Part shown: positions 1 to 7,428 of the stretch, in pieces | Position numbering within the stretch: position 1 is the first letter of the stretch | How the letters are laid out: each line of letters begins with the position of its first letter | Origin: Candidatus Woesearchaeota archaeon | GTDB lineage: Archaea > Nanobdellota > Nanobdellia > Woesearchaeales > JAGWAF01 | DNA length: 37,460 nt | Assembly (NCBI GenBank): GCA_016932755.1 | Contig: JAFGCE010000057.1 | Coordinates: 1 to 37,460 of the forward strand | Reading direction: 5' to 3' | The notes under the pieces: generated by a model | The model's database searches: none | The model's input: only the letters and a program-made list of their open reading frames with translations | What the model was told of the DNA's origin: nothing | Position numbers and translations under genes: made by a program

Positions 1-2
1 TA

Positions 3-776
3 GAATGGGAGCTTTTCTCAAAAGCTGTGAAGTATTTCAAGAGGTTTGTGCATAAGGCAAGCGGGGCTTTTGCAAGGTACTGCTACAAAAGATGCCAGCT
101 TCTGCTAATACCATCATCTGATGTCGGAAGAATATTGAAAGAAAACAGGATAAAGACGCAGACAAAGGTTGTCCATCTTGGGGCTGATGTTGCAAAGTTC
201 ATACCTCCTATTGACAAAAAAAAGGCAAAAAAGCTTGTAAAAATAAACCCAAGATACAATGTAATCGGGTTCTGCGGGAGGATTGGAAGGGAAAAAGACC
301 TTCCGACATTGTACAACGCGTTCTCAAAGCTGAGCAAGATAAGGACAGACATAAAGCTGCTGATAGTCGGCAGCGGGCTGAAAGAAACTGAAAAGGCGCT
401 TCTGGAGGATAAAAACATTATTCTTGCAGGCTCAAAAGACAATGTTGTGCCTTATCTGCAGGCAATGGATATCTATGTTCTGCCGTCGCTTACTGAAACA
501 ACATCAATATCCACGCTTGAGGCAATGTCCTGCGGGCTGGCTGTCGTTGTAACGCCTGTTGGATATGTCAAGCATTATGTCAAGGACAATGAAAACGGGC
601 TTTTTTTCCCGAAAAAGAATTCAGGGATACTTGCCCAGAAAATAAACATGCTCCTGAAAAGCGAAAAGCTGAGGCTGAAGCTTGGGGAGGAGGCAAGAAA
701 GACAATTGTCCAGAAATTCAGCTGGGAAAAGACAGTGGAAGAGCTTGAAAAAGTGCTTGGCGGGGTTTCTAAATGA
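3..776 (+). CDS. Glycosyltransferase family 4, 5'-truncated by window edge
   Basis: Transfers a sugar from a nucleotide-sugar donor, probably in glycan or glycolipid synthesis at the inner membrane face. The frame is open to the window edge, so a GTG at 27 is unlikely to be the true start. What remains is the end of the acceptor domain (PSSDVGRIL, HLGADVAKF) and the whole donor-binding Rossmann domain: the strand-loop FCGRIGREKDLPTL, LLIVGSG, and the ETTSISTLEAMSCGL segment with the E-x7-E pair typical of GT4 enzymes. The last bases (ATGA) overlap the start of the following gene, so the two are probably cotranscribed. The substrate cannot be told from sequence. A GT2 enzyme lies at the other window end, without an evident link. 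Confidence 0.9.
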   Translation, partial: EWELFSKAVKYFKRFVHKASGAFARYCYKRCQLLLIPSSDVGRILKENRIKTQTKVVHLGADVAKFIPPIDKKKAKKLVKINPRYNVIGFCGRIGREKDLPTLYNAFSKLSKIRTDIKLLIVGSGLKETEKALLEDKNIILAGSKDNVVPYLQAMDIYVLPSLTETTSISTLEAMSCGLAVVVTPVGYVKHYVKDNENGLFFPKKNSGILAQKINMLLKSEKLRLKLGEEARKTIVQKFSWEKTVEELEKVLGGVSK

Positions 777-1204
777 GGCTGTGGAGCCTGCACCCGAAAT
801 ATCTTGACTGCAAAGGGCTTGTCGCGCTTTGGAGGGAAGGGCTTCTTGCAAAAAAAGTTCTTCAGGGAAAGACAAAAGGATACAGAAGACATCCCCAGCT
901 CCAGAGATTCAGGGGGCAGCCTATAGGGGTTATTAATTCTTATTTGAATGAGATATGGAAAGAAGCTGAAAAAAGATGCTATAAATTTGACAGGAACAAA
1001 ATAGGCAAGCTGTCCAAAAGGAAAATAAGCCTGAACAGAGGTCAGCTGAAGCTTGAATTTGGGCATCTGAAGCAAAAGCTGAGGAAAAGGGACAGGAAAA
1101 AGTATATTGAACTGCAAAAAATAAAAGAGCCCAACCAGAATCCTGTATTTATTCTCAAAAAAGGTCCTGCTGAAAGCTGGGAGAAATCTAAATCTTTAGG
1201 CTGA
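773..1204 (+). CDS. Pyrimidine dimer DNA glycosylase family protein
   Basis: Likely excises UV-induced pyrimidine dimers, as phage T4 endonuclease V does. The 143-residue protein opens with MRLWSLHPKYLD, followed by GLVALWREGLLAKKVL and TKGYRRHPQLQRF, the signature N-terminal block of the Pyr_excise family (PF03013). The C-terminal half is very basic, which suits DNA binding. The start ATG overlaps the stop of the glycosyltransferase by four bases, indicating translational coupling. Its 3' end overlaps the smc 3' end by 17 bp in tail-to-tail orientation. Family assignment is from the N-terminal block recalled by eye; activity on dimers is inferred. Confidence 0.8.
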   Translation: MRLWSLHPKYLDCKGLVALWREGLLAKKVLQGKTKGYRRHPQLQRFRGQPIGVINSYLNEIWKEAEKRCYKFDRNKIGKLSKRKISLNRGQLKLEFGHLKQKLRKRDRKKYIELQKIKEPNQNPVFILKKGPAESWEKSKSLG

Positions 1205-4200
1205 CTACATTAGAAAGCGAATGCTCGTTCATTGAGACTCCGTAAAGGTTGTCTGCTTCTGAAATCAGCGCGTCGTTGTGGGAAATCACGATGTACTGGG
1301 CGTTTTCTGTGTATTTCCTTATGAGTTTTGCAAGCTTCTCGCTGTTGTGCTTGTCAAGCGCAGCGTCAACCTCGTCAAGTATGTAGAATGACGCAGGCTC
1401 GTGCTCCTGTATTGCAAAGATGAATGCGAGGGCTGTCAGGGTTTTTTCCCCTCCTGAAAGGCTTCTTATGTCAAGGAACTTGTTTCCTGTCAGCCTGACA
1501 TTGACATTAAGCCCGCCTTCAAAAGGATTCTCAGGATTCTCAAGAGTAAGATGCGCCTCTCCTTTAGTTGACAGTGACGAGAAGATTGTCTGGAAGTTCT
1601 GCGCTATAACATTATATGTGTTCATGAAAAGGTCTTTTTTCTTGCTGTCTATCTCCCCTATGAGGTTAAGGACATCATCCTTTTCCTTTCCAAGGCTGTC
1701 CTTTTTCTTCAGCAGGGAGTTGTATTCCTTTTCAACAGACTCGTAGATTTCCAAAGCCCTCATATTGACAGAGCCGATATTTTCCCTCATTTTTTCAAAG
1801 TCGCTTATCTCCTTTTTCAGCTGCTCCTCGGGCTTTTTCATGTCAAGCTCAACACCCTCATACTGCGCAAACTCCTCGTTAATACCTGCCAGCTCAGCCC
1901 GGACCTTTGCCCTTTCCAGTGAGACTGTGTTCATCTCAAGCTCTTCTTTCCTGCTTGAATCCTCCTGCTTGTAAAGCTCGTTTTCATCAGCAGAGTTAGC
2001 CTCGTTCAGCTTGTTGATTGTGTCAAACAAGCCCTTGAATTTTGTCTGGAACTCTTTCTGCTTTTCCTCCATCTGCTTCAGGATAGACTCCCTCTGCCTG
2101 ATAATCTCATTAAGGTCTTTTGTTTCAGACTTGAAAGCATCCTCTTCCTTGTCAATATCCTTCAGAATCTTTGAAGTGTTGTCCATGTCCCTGCCGAGAA
2201 TCTCATTTACCTGCATGTCTATGTTCTTTGATTCAGAATCAATCCTGAAAAGCTCCTCAGTAAGCTGCCTTCTCTTTTCATCAAATGAGTTCAGCTCGGC
2301 TACAAGAGTCGGCTTTCTCAGCGCGCTTACTTTTTCCTTAAGCTGCTGCTTCCTGATTTTCAGGTCTGCAAGCTCCCTGTTCATTTCAGAAATCTTGTTT
2401 AGGGCTTCATCAATCTTTTTTGAAGTCTCCTCAATCTTTTCCTTTGACTTCTCCTTTATTGCCTTTGAAGCCTCAAGGTCGCCGGATTCAAGGTGAAGGC
2501 TCCTCTCGGATTTTATTATCTCGCCCTCAATGCCTGCCTTGAACTCCCTCATCTTTGTTATTTCTTCCTCGTTTGCCGCCTTCTCCCTTTCAAGCTTTGA
2601 AAGCGAAGCCTTGACTGAATCTGCCTTTTCATTAACATCTTTTATGTTTCCTGAAATTTCCTTTTCCTTGAAGCCTGAGCCTGCTTTTTTCTGCCTGTAC
2701 CCACCAATCATCGCTCCGCTCTGCTCAGCTACATCTCCGTCAATAGTAACCATTTTTGCCGAGCCGATGCCTATCCTTCTTGCCACCTCAATGCTGTCAA
2801 CAACAACAGTTTCCCCGAAAACATACTTGAATACGTTTTTGAACTTTGGCTCGAAATCAACAAGCTCAATAGCAAAGCCATGAACCCCGTCTGTTGACTT
2901 AATCTTTTTTGAGGCCGGAGATTCCTCGGACTTTATCTTGTTCAACGGAAGGAATGAAGCAACGCCAAACTTGTTTTCCTTCAGGTATTTGATGCATTTT
3001 GCAGCGACAGCGTCATTCTCAACAACAATGCTGTTTATTTTTCTTCCTGCCGCAATGCCAAGCGCTGTTGCATATTTGGACTTGACTTCCCCCAGGTCTG
3101 CAACAGTGCCGTAAACAGGAGCGCCGAACTTTGCCTTGTTTTCAAGAATCTTCTTTATTGCTATGTTTTCAGCTACCTTTTCCTTGGCGACAATATTCCT
3201 TGCCTCAAGCCTTGCAAGGTCTTCTGTCAGCTTGACAAGCTCTTTTCTCAAATCAGCTATTTTCGCAGCATTTTCGCTGTCAGCATTCAGAAGCTCGTTT
3301 AGTTCAACTGTAGCTTTCTTGAATTCTGTCTTTTTCTGCTTCAGCTTTCCAAGGTCTTCCTTGTGCTCCTTTTCAATCTCAAGGACTTTGGTTATCCTTT
3401 CGTCCATCATCTGGACCTGCATCTCAAGCCTGTCTTTTTCCCTGAGAAGGTCCTGCTGCTCTTCCCTCAGCTTGTGGACTTTTTCCTGCTTTTCCTCTGC
3501 CTTCTTGTCTAAATCATCAATCTCCTTGCTGATGTCTTCCTGGTCATCCATATTGTGCTTTTTCTTGAAATCACCGATGCTTTTCTCAATCTTTTTTCTC
3601 TGCTCCTCAATAACTCCCTTTCTCTGCTCAAGCTCGCCCTTCTGCTTGTTCAGGGAATCTATCTTTTCCTTTATTTCATCAAGGTTTTTCTGGAGCTGCT
3701 CCCTTCTCTGGTTTATCCTTGCAACCTCGTTGTTGCAGTTTCCCACCCTTGTTTTTGATGTGGCAATCTCAACCCTCAGCTTTTCAAGCTCCTTCTGCAA
3801 AGTAACCTGCTCAACTTCGCCCCTTTCCTCTGCTTCTTTTGAGATTCTTTTTATCTCTTCCTTTCTTGCAGAAATTCCGTCCTTAAGCTTCCTTATTTGG
3901 GCGTTGAACTTGTCAAGCTTTGCCTTTTTCTTGTCAAGCTTTTCCTGCAGCTTGCCTGAGACTTCCTCTCTCTTGTCAATCTGCCTTTTGAGGTATGATG
4001 CCTTGTTCTGCTTTATCTGGTCGTTCAGGTTTTTGTATTTCAGGGCCTGGTCCCTTTCCTTTTTCAGCTCCTTGAGATAAGCCTGCCTTTCTTTCAAAAC
4101 AATCTCTGCTTCTGTCAGCTTTTCATCAACCTTTTCAAGCTCCTTCAGCGCTTTCTGCTTCTTTTCCTCATAAACCGAGATTCCTGCTATCTCCTCAACT

Positions 4201-4682
4201 ATCTGCCTTTTCTCAACAGTCGGCATCTCAACAAACCTTATGATATCTCCCTGCAGGATAATATTGTATCCATCAGGGTCAATTTTAGCGAGGGACAGCA
4301 AATCAAGAATCTGCTGTTTTGTCCTTGTCTTGTTGTTGATTTTGTACTTGCTCTGGCCGTTGCTCCTGACTATTCTTGAGATTTTCACAACAGGCTCTTC
4401 TGTTGGGAAGATTTTTGTGCCGTTGTCAAAGTAAATGCTTACCTCCCCGTCTTTTGCAGGCTTTTTCAGCTTTCCGCCGTTGTAGATTAAGTTTGAGCTT
4501 TTTTCAGCCCTAAGCCCCTTTGCAGAGCCTTTCCCAAGAACAAAGCAGAGAGCGTCAAGGACATTGGATTTGCCTGAGCCGTTCGGACCGAGGATTACAT
4601 TAAACTCATCTCCAAAGAGAATTTCTGTCCTTTTTCCAAAGGACTTGAATCCGTTCATCACTATTTTGTTTATCTTCGTCAC
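1188..4682 (-). CDS. smc: Chromosome segregation protein SMC
   Basis: ATPase of the condensin-like complex that compacts and segregates DNA. The start is GTG at 4682, giving MTKINKI before the conserved GFKSFG; a TATA element lies about 30 bases upstream. Visible in order: Walker A GPNGSGKS (residues 32-39), Q-loop ILQGDIIRF, a first coiled coil rich in K/E heptads, a hinge around residues 515-660 (FGAPVYGTVADLG to NKFGVASFLPL), a second coiled coil, the ABC signature LSGGEKTLTALAF from about 1075, and Walker B FYILDEVDAALD with Asp near 1103. The length of 1164 residues is normal. No ScpA or ScpB gene is in the window. It has its own promoter, so it need not depend on the rnhB transcript. 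Confidence 0.97.
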   Translation of the reverse strand: MTKINKIVMNGFKSFGKRTEILFGDEFNVILGPNGSGKSNVLDALCFVLGKGSAKGLRAEKSSNLIYNGGKLKKPAKDGEVSIYFDNGTKIFPTEEPVVKISRIVRSNGQSKYKINNKTRTKQQILDLLSLAKIDPDGYNIILQGDIIRFVEMPTVEKRQIVEEIAGISVYEEKKQKALKELEKVDEKLTEAEIVLKERQAYLKELKKERDQALKYKNLNDQIKQNKASYLKRQIDKREEVSGKLQEKLDKKKAKLDKFNAQIRKLKDGISARKEEIKRISKEAEERGEVEQVTLQKELEKLRVEIATSKTRVGNCNNEVARINQRREQLQKNLDEIKEKIDSLNKQKGELEQRKGVIEEQRKKIEKSIGDFKKKHNMDDQEDISKEIDDLDKKAEEKQEKVHKLREEQQDLLREKDRLEMQVQMMDERITKVLEIEKEHKEDLGKLKQKKTEFKKATVELNELLNADSENAAKIADLRKELVKLTEDLARLEARNIVAKEKVAENIAIKKILENKAKFGAPVYGTVADLGEVKSKYATALGIAAGRKINSIVVENDAVAAKCIKYLKENKFGVASFLPLNKIKSEESPASKKIKSTDGVHGFAIELVDFEPKFKNVFKYVFGETVVVDSIEVARRIGIGSAKMVTIDGDVAEQSGAMIGGYRQKKAGSGFKEKEISGNIKDVNEKADSVKASLSKLEREKAANEEEITKMREFKAGIEGEIIKSERSLHLESGDLEASKAIKEKSKEKIEETSKKIDEALNKISEMNRELADLKIRKQQLKEKVSALRKPTLVAELNSFDEKRRQLTEELFRIDSESKNIDMQVNEILGRDMDNTSKILKDIDKEEDAFKSETKDLNEIIRQRESILKQMEEKQKEFQTKFKGLFDTINKLNEANSADENELYKQEDSSRKEELEMNTVSLERAKVRAELAGINEEFAQYEGVELDMKKPEEQLKKEISDFEKMRENIGSVNMRALEIYESVEKEYNSLLKKKDSLGKEKDDVLNLIGEIDSKKKDLFMNTYNVIAQNFQTIFSSLSTKGEAHLTLENPENPFEGGLNVNVRLTGNKFLDIRSLSGGEKTLTALAFIFAIQEHEPASFYILDEVDAALDKHNSEKLAKLIRKYTENAQYIVISHNDALISEADNLYGVSMNEHSLSNVVSLKI

Positions 4683-4710
4683 TTTTATTCTATTTGATGT
4701 AGAATCATTT

Positions 4711-4722
4711 GATATTTAAATT
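4711..4722 (-). promoter_or_regulatory. TATA element of smc
   Basis: TAATTTAAATATC on the minus strand, about 26-34 bases ahead of the GTG start at 4682. Confidence 0.55.
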
Positions 4723-4765
4723 ATGCGGTTGGGTTTGGGCTGTTTTCACCACTAAAATCAACAAA

Positions 4766-5422
4766 TCAGAACTCTCCAAGCTGTTTCTGCTCTTTTGCCT
4801 TTGCAACGTTCTTGTATGAAGCCCATGTCTGCCTGAATATCTCAGGAAACCTGCTCCAGTTTTTCTTCAAAAAAAGCTGGGTTTTCTCATCAGAAGGATA
4901 GCCTGAGCCGAAGTCAATCCCTATGCTTTCCTTTATTTTCTCAATTTCCCTGTCCCTTGTAACCTTGGCTATTATGGATGATGCTGCAACAACAGTGTAC
5001 TTGACATCAGCCTTGTGCTCTGCAACCAGCTTAAGCTTTTTGTTTTCGAGATTTTTCCTTATCTCGGCAGCATAAGCAGAAGTGTTGTTGCTTGGGCAGT
5101 CCAGCAAAGCCTTGTCAGGCTTCAGCTTGTTTAAAATCTTTGCAGAAGTTTTTGCCTCAAGCTTGTTCAGGTTTGAGTTCGGGTCTCTTAATGCATCGTC
5201 AATTTCCTGAGCTGAAATTATGACAACCTCGTACTTCTTGACCATTGCCTTAATCTGGTCAAACAGTATTTCCCTTGTGCGGGGAGTCAGCAGCTTGGAG
5301 TCTTTTGCGCCGATGCTCTTTAGTTTAATTTCGTCCTTTTCATCAACAAGAACCCCGCACATCACCATAGGTCCGATTACAGGACCTCTTCCTGCCTCCT
5401 CAACACCGGCTATCATGACCAT
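4766..5422 (-). CDS. rnhB: Ribonuclease HII with Glu at the first catalytic position
   Basis: Cleaves RNA of RNA:DNA hybrids, including Okazaki primers and misincorporated ribonucleotides. The fold is clear from GVEEAGRGPVIGPMV, KDSKLLTP, LLDCPSNN, EHKADVKYTVVAASSIIAK and GSGYPSDEKT. The carboxylates corresponding to the DEDD set are Glu8, Glu9, Asp108 and Asp139, so the first Asp of the usual DEAGRG motif is Glu here. The other conserved residues are intact and the length (218) is normal, so this is not an obvious pseudogene. The ATG at 5422 is used; a second ATG at 5416 (MIAGVEE) fits the family start equally well. It begins 11 bases after the secreted-protein gene, probably in the same transcript. 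Confidence 0.92.
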   Translation of the reverse strand: MVMIAGVEEAGRGPVIGPMVMCGVLVDEKDEIKLKSIGAKDSKLLTPRTREILFDQIKAMVKKYEVVIISAQEIDDALRDPNSNLNKLEAKTSAKILNKLKPDKALLDCPSNNTSAYAAEIRKNLENKKLKLVAEHKADVKYTVVAASSIIAKVTRDREIEKIKESIGIDFGSGYPSDEKTQLFLKKNWSRFPEIFRQTWASYKNVAKAKEQKQLGEF

Positions 5423-5433
5423 AGAATTATTAT

Positions 5434-6024
5434 TTATCTGAAGATATTTAAGATTTTTGAAAAAAACATGGAAATCCAGGATGGCCCCCTTTCAGAAAGA
5501 GGGACATAATGGTACTCAAGATGCTCTATCTCAACTGTTGTGCCCTCGTCTACAAGGAAAAATATGTCTATCTTGTCCATGTCATCTATTTTAAGATAGC
5601 ATGTGTCTATGCATTCGCTTGTGAAACTTATCTCGCCTGTATTGTTTGTGCTTCCTGTGTCCAGAACAGCGCTGCCTGTAAGCGCATTTTCAACATCTGC
5701 AAACATGTCTGTTATTGTCTCTGCAATGCCGTCTTTTCTTTCGTTATAGCTGAATATTTCAAGCCCTGTGCCGTTGTAGTCCATAACAGCCATTGCCCTT
5801 CCAGGGCCTATGACCTTTCCGCAAAGCTTGACAGAAATCAGCTCTGAGCCTTCAGGCAGGGCAAGGTCAAATGTCTGCATCTGGCTTTTGTCCAGCACAA
5901 GATTCAGGTTCAGGCGCTTTTCATTGAACTTCCCAGGAACAAATCCTGTAATTTTGGTAAATGCTGCTGCAGAAGGAGCTAGCAAAAGAATAAGTACAAT
6001 TAATATTAGCGTTCTCCTTGGCAT
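5434..6024 (-). CDS. Secreted or lipid-facing protein of unknown function
   Basis: I do not recognise this 196-residue protein. It starts MPRRTLILIVLILLLAPSAA, a clear signal peptide or N-terminal anchor, followed by a predicted beta-rich extracytoplasmic part with several Asp/Gly/Thr stretches and two nearby cysteines (ECIDTC) that could form a disulfide. The extreme C terminus (SWISMFFSKILNIF) is hydrophobic or amphipathic and may touch the membrane. It is the first gene of a unit continuing into rnhB 11 bases later. The coupling with RNase HII looks like genome compaction rather than shared function. Confidence 0.75.
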   Translation of the reverse strand: MPRRTLILIVLILLLAPSAAAFTKITGFVPGKFNEKRLNLNLVLDKSQMQTFDLALPEGSELISVKLCGKVIGPGRAMAVMDYNGTGLEIFSYNERKDGIAETITDMFADVENALTGSAVLDTGSTNNTGEISFTSECIDTCYLKIDDMDKIDIFFLVDEGTTVEIEHLEYHYVPLSERGPSWISMFFSKILNIFR

Positions 6025-6050
6025 TTTGCCTCTTTTTATTAAAGTCGCCA

Positions 6051-6063
6051 GTTTAATATAAAA
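6051..6063 (-). promoter_or_regulatory. TATA element of the secreted-protein/rnhB unit
   Basis: CTTTATATTAAAC on the minus strand, about 30 bases ahead of ATG 6024. It is divergent from the promoter at 6108. Confidence 0.55.
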
Positions 6064-6107
6064 GCTTTATGCTTGTATGGGGCATTTTTCCGGCAATAAT
6101 AGAAAAC

Positions 6108-6120
6108 TATATAAATTTAA
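6108..6120 (+). promoter_or_regulatory. TATA element deciding the start at 6138
   Basis: CTATATAAATTTA is centred near 6112-6114, which places transcription start near 6138. This favours the ATG at 6138 (leaderless) over ATG 6129 or the upstream in-frame ATG at 6069, which lies before the promoter. Confidence 0.65.
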
Positions 6121-6137
6121 ACAAAAGAATGTTTCCC

Positions 6138-6476
6138 ATGAAAGAAGAGGTAATCCAGTTTATCGGAGTAAAGGACTTGAGCGATGAAGAGCAGGCAACT
6201 GTAAACATGCTTTCTACAGAATATTACGGAAAGATAAAGAGAAGCCTCAAGAATCTTACATCGCTTGCAGTCCAGGTAAAAACATACCAAAAAGAAGGAG
6301 CCAAGAAAAAATATTCAGTCAATGTGAGGGTTATTGCTCCGACACATATTATTGAAGCTGACAAGGCATCTGACTGGGACCTTGCAAGAACCATGCACAA
6401 GGCTTTCAAGAATATCGAGCACGAGATTGAGCACAAATTAAAGGTTAGTTCTCAGAAACCAAGGGGATATGAATAA
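6138..6476 (+). CDS. Possible HPF/RaiA-like ribosome-associated protein
   Basis: A 112-residue protein beginning MKEEVIQFIGVKDLS. The layout resembles the S30AE/HPF fold: strand, helix (DEEQATVNMLSTEYYGKIKR), strands LAVQVKTYQ and KKYSVNVRVIAP, then a long basic C-terminal helix (DLARTMHKAFKNIEHEIEHKL), like the end of hibernation factors that bind the 30S decoding site. The match is by topology and residue pattern only; another small RNA-binding fold is possible. The start was chosen from the TATA position. It is monocistronic and followed by tRNA genes on both strands. Confidence 0.5.
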   Translation: MKEEVIQFIGVKDLSDEEQATVNMLSTEYYGKIKRSLKNLTSLAVQVKTYQKEGAKKKYSVNVRVIAPTHIIEADKASDWDLARTMHKAFKNIEHEIEHKLKVSSQKPRGYE

Positions 6477-6532
6477 ATAATAATATAATAATAGCAATGG
6501 GTGGGTATAAATCAGTTCTTTCGCCAACTGGG

Positions 6533-6550
6533 AGCGAAATGGGTTTCGCT
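6533..6550. repeat. Short perfect inverted repeat (hairpin)
   Basis: AGCGAAA, a TGGG loop, then TTTCGCT: a 7-bp perfect stem. It lies between the 3' end of the HPF-like gene and the 3' end of the tRNA-Met gene, so it may help termination from either side. There is no T run beside it on the plus strand. Confidence 0.4.
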
Positions 6551-6568
6551 GCGCTCAAGCCCATAAAG

Positions 6569-6574
6569 AAAAAA
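6569..6574 (-). terminator. T6 terminator of initiator tRNA-Met
   Basis: Six T on the minus strand directly after the discriminator base of the tRNA, the usual archaeal termination signal for a tRNA gene. Confidence 0.6.
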
Positions 6575-6649
6575 TAGCGAGGGGTGGATTTGAACCACCG
6601 ACCTGAGGGTTATGAGCCCTCCGGGCACTCCTGGCTGCCCTACCTCGCT
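6575..6649 (-). tRNA. Initiator tRNA-Met (CAT)
   Basis: A 75-base cloverleaf: acceptor AGCGAGG/CCTCGCT, D stem GGGC/GCCC, anticodon stem GAGGG/CCCTC around loop CTCATAA, T arm GGTGG/CCACC around TTCAAAT, discriminator A. The A1-U72 pair at the acceptor tip and the three consecutive G-C pairs next to the anticodon loop mark it as initiator rather than elongator. CCA is not encoded and there is no intron. Confidence 0.95.
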
Positions 6650-6674
6650 GTATAATCCAAAGGATAAGAAGTTC

Positions 6675-6685
6675 ATTTAAAAATG
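6675..6685 (-). promoter_or_regulatory. TATA element of initiator tRNA-Met
   Basis: CATTTTTAAATG on the minus strand, centred about 30 bases before the mature 5' end. Confidence 0.5.
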
Positions 6686-6722
6686 TTGTGGTGATTAGGA
6701 AACTGCCTTCTTTTTTCAGAAA

Positions 6723-6733
6723 CTTTTAAAAAC
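6723..6733 (+). promoter_or_regulatory. TATA element of tRNA-Ser
   Basis: CTTTTAAAAAC is centred about 31 bases before the mature tRNA 5' end. A few leader bases would be removed by RNase P. Confidence 0.5.
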
Positions 6734-6758
6734 AAGTGCGGATATCATACAGGATATT

Positions 6759-6842
6759 GCCACCGTCGCATAACCTGGTATTGCGCAGGATTGCTAATCC
6801 TGTTTCCTTCGGGATATCTGGGTTCAAATCCCAGCGGTGGCG
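6759..6842 (+). tRNA. tRNA-Ser (GCT)
   Basis: A class II tRNA of 84 bases: acceptor GCCACCG/CGGTGGC, anticodon stem CAGGA/TCCTG around TTGCTAA (anticodon GCT), a long variable arm (TTTCCTTCGGGATA), T arm CTGGG/CCCAG around TTCAAAT, discriminator G. CCA is not encoded. The last 19 bases overlap the 3' end of the Cys-cluster gene on the opposite strand. The cognate SerRS is encoded about 6 kb away. Confidence 0.94.
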
Positions 6843-7345
6843 TTTGATTTTTTCAAGAATTCTCTGCATTTCTCGACAGTTTCGTCGTAGTATGTGTTAA
6901 GCAGGTTTATCTTTCTCTTTTTTATGAACTTCTCAACTTCCTTCATGTAGCTCCTTTTTGTGCTTGGAAACTGCCTGCAGCTTGCAGGCCTTTTTTCATA
7001 TACAGTGCATAAATTTTTTTTGTAGAACGGGCAGGAATCATGGTTCAAGTAATAATCATAGACTATTACCTTATTGTTGTCCTTGTCATAAATCAGCTTG
7101 TTGGGGAGTACTTCAAGATTTATGCCGAGCTTTTTTGCCTCGTTTTTCAGCACTCTTGCCTCTTCAGGGCTTAATGCAAGATAAAATTTTCTTAATGTCC
7201 TTATGTAAACAACCCCTACTTTGTTGAAAATATGCTTCTTAAGCTTAAGCTCCTCATCCTCAGTCAAGTCTATTTCCTTTCCGAGGTTTGTACAGCACCA
7301 CCCGCACCTTTTGCAGACTTTCTCATTGCATGATGTTTTTTCCAT
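6824..7345 (-). CDS. YkgJ-type zinc/iron-chelating cysteine cluster protein
   Basis: A 173-residue protein with the CxxCxxCC family pattern (PF03692): CKRCGWCCTNLGKEIDL near the N terminus, then CPFYKKNLCTVYEKRPASC with a RQFP tail. The cysteines are expected to hold a metal ion or Fe-S cluster; the cellular role of the family is poorly known. The ATG at 7345 sits about 28 bases from a TATA element. The last codons (NATAGI and the TGA) are written on the complement of tRNA-Ser: the stop comes from the complement of the conserved T-loop TTCAAAT. A change there would hit the tRNA, so the C terminus is tied to tRNA conservation. Confidence 0.88.
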   Translation of the reverse strand: MEKTSCNEKVCKRCGWCCTNLGKEIDLTEDEELKLKKHIFNKVGVVYIRTLRKFYLALSPEEARVLKNEAKKLGINLEVLPNKLIYDKDNNKVIVYDYYLNHDSCPFYKKNLCTVYEKRPASCRQFPSTKRSYMKEVEKFIKKRKINLLNTYYDETVEKCREFLKKSNATAGI

Positions 7346-7368
7346 GAATCCAATTGAATAAGCAAATC

Positions 7369-7380
7369 CATATTTAAAGA
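7369..7380 (-). promoter_or_regulatory. TATA element of the Cys-cluster gene
   Basis: TCTTTAAATATGG on the minus strand. Spacing to ATG 7345 fits a leaderless or near-leaderless transcript. Confidence 0.55.
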
Positions 7381-7393
7381 TGATGTATCAGAA

Positions 7394-7406
7394 ATATATT
7401 TAAATA
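7394..7406 (+). promoter_or_regulatory. TATA element of the transglutaminase-like gene
   Basis: ATATATTTAAATA is centred near 7400, so transcription starts near ATG 7429. The message is probably leaderless. Confidence 0.6.
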
Positions 7407-7428
7407 CAGCAACCAAAAATAAATAAAA

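Noticed and set aside
3136..4080. Long open frame of 314 codons on the plus strand inside smc
   Set aside because: The product is a Ser/Phe/Leu-rich low-complexity chain, the expected antisense of Lys/Glu coiled coil. The smc reading is certain.
6481..6500. ATAATAATA run after the HPF-like gene
   Set aside because: Short simple sequence without further structure; not reported as a repeat feature.
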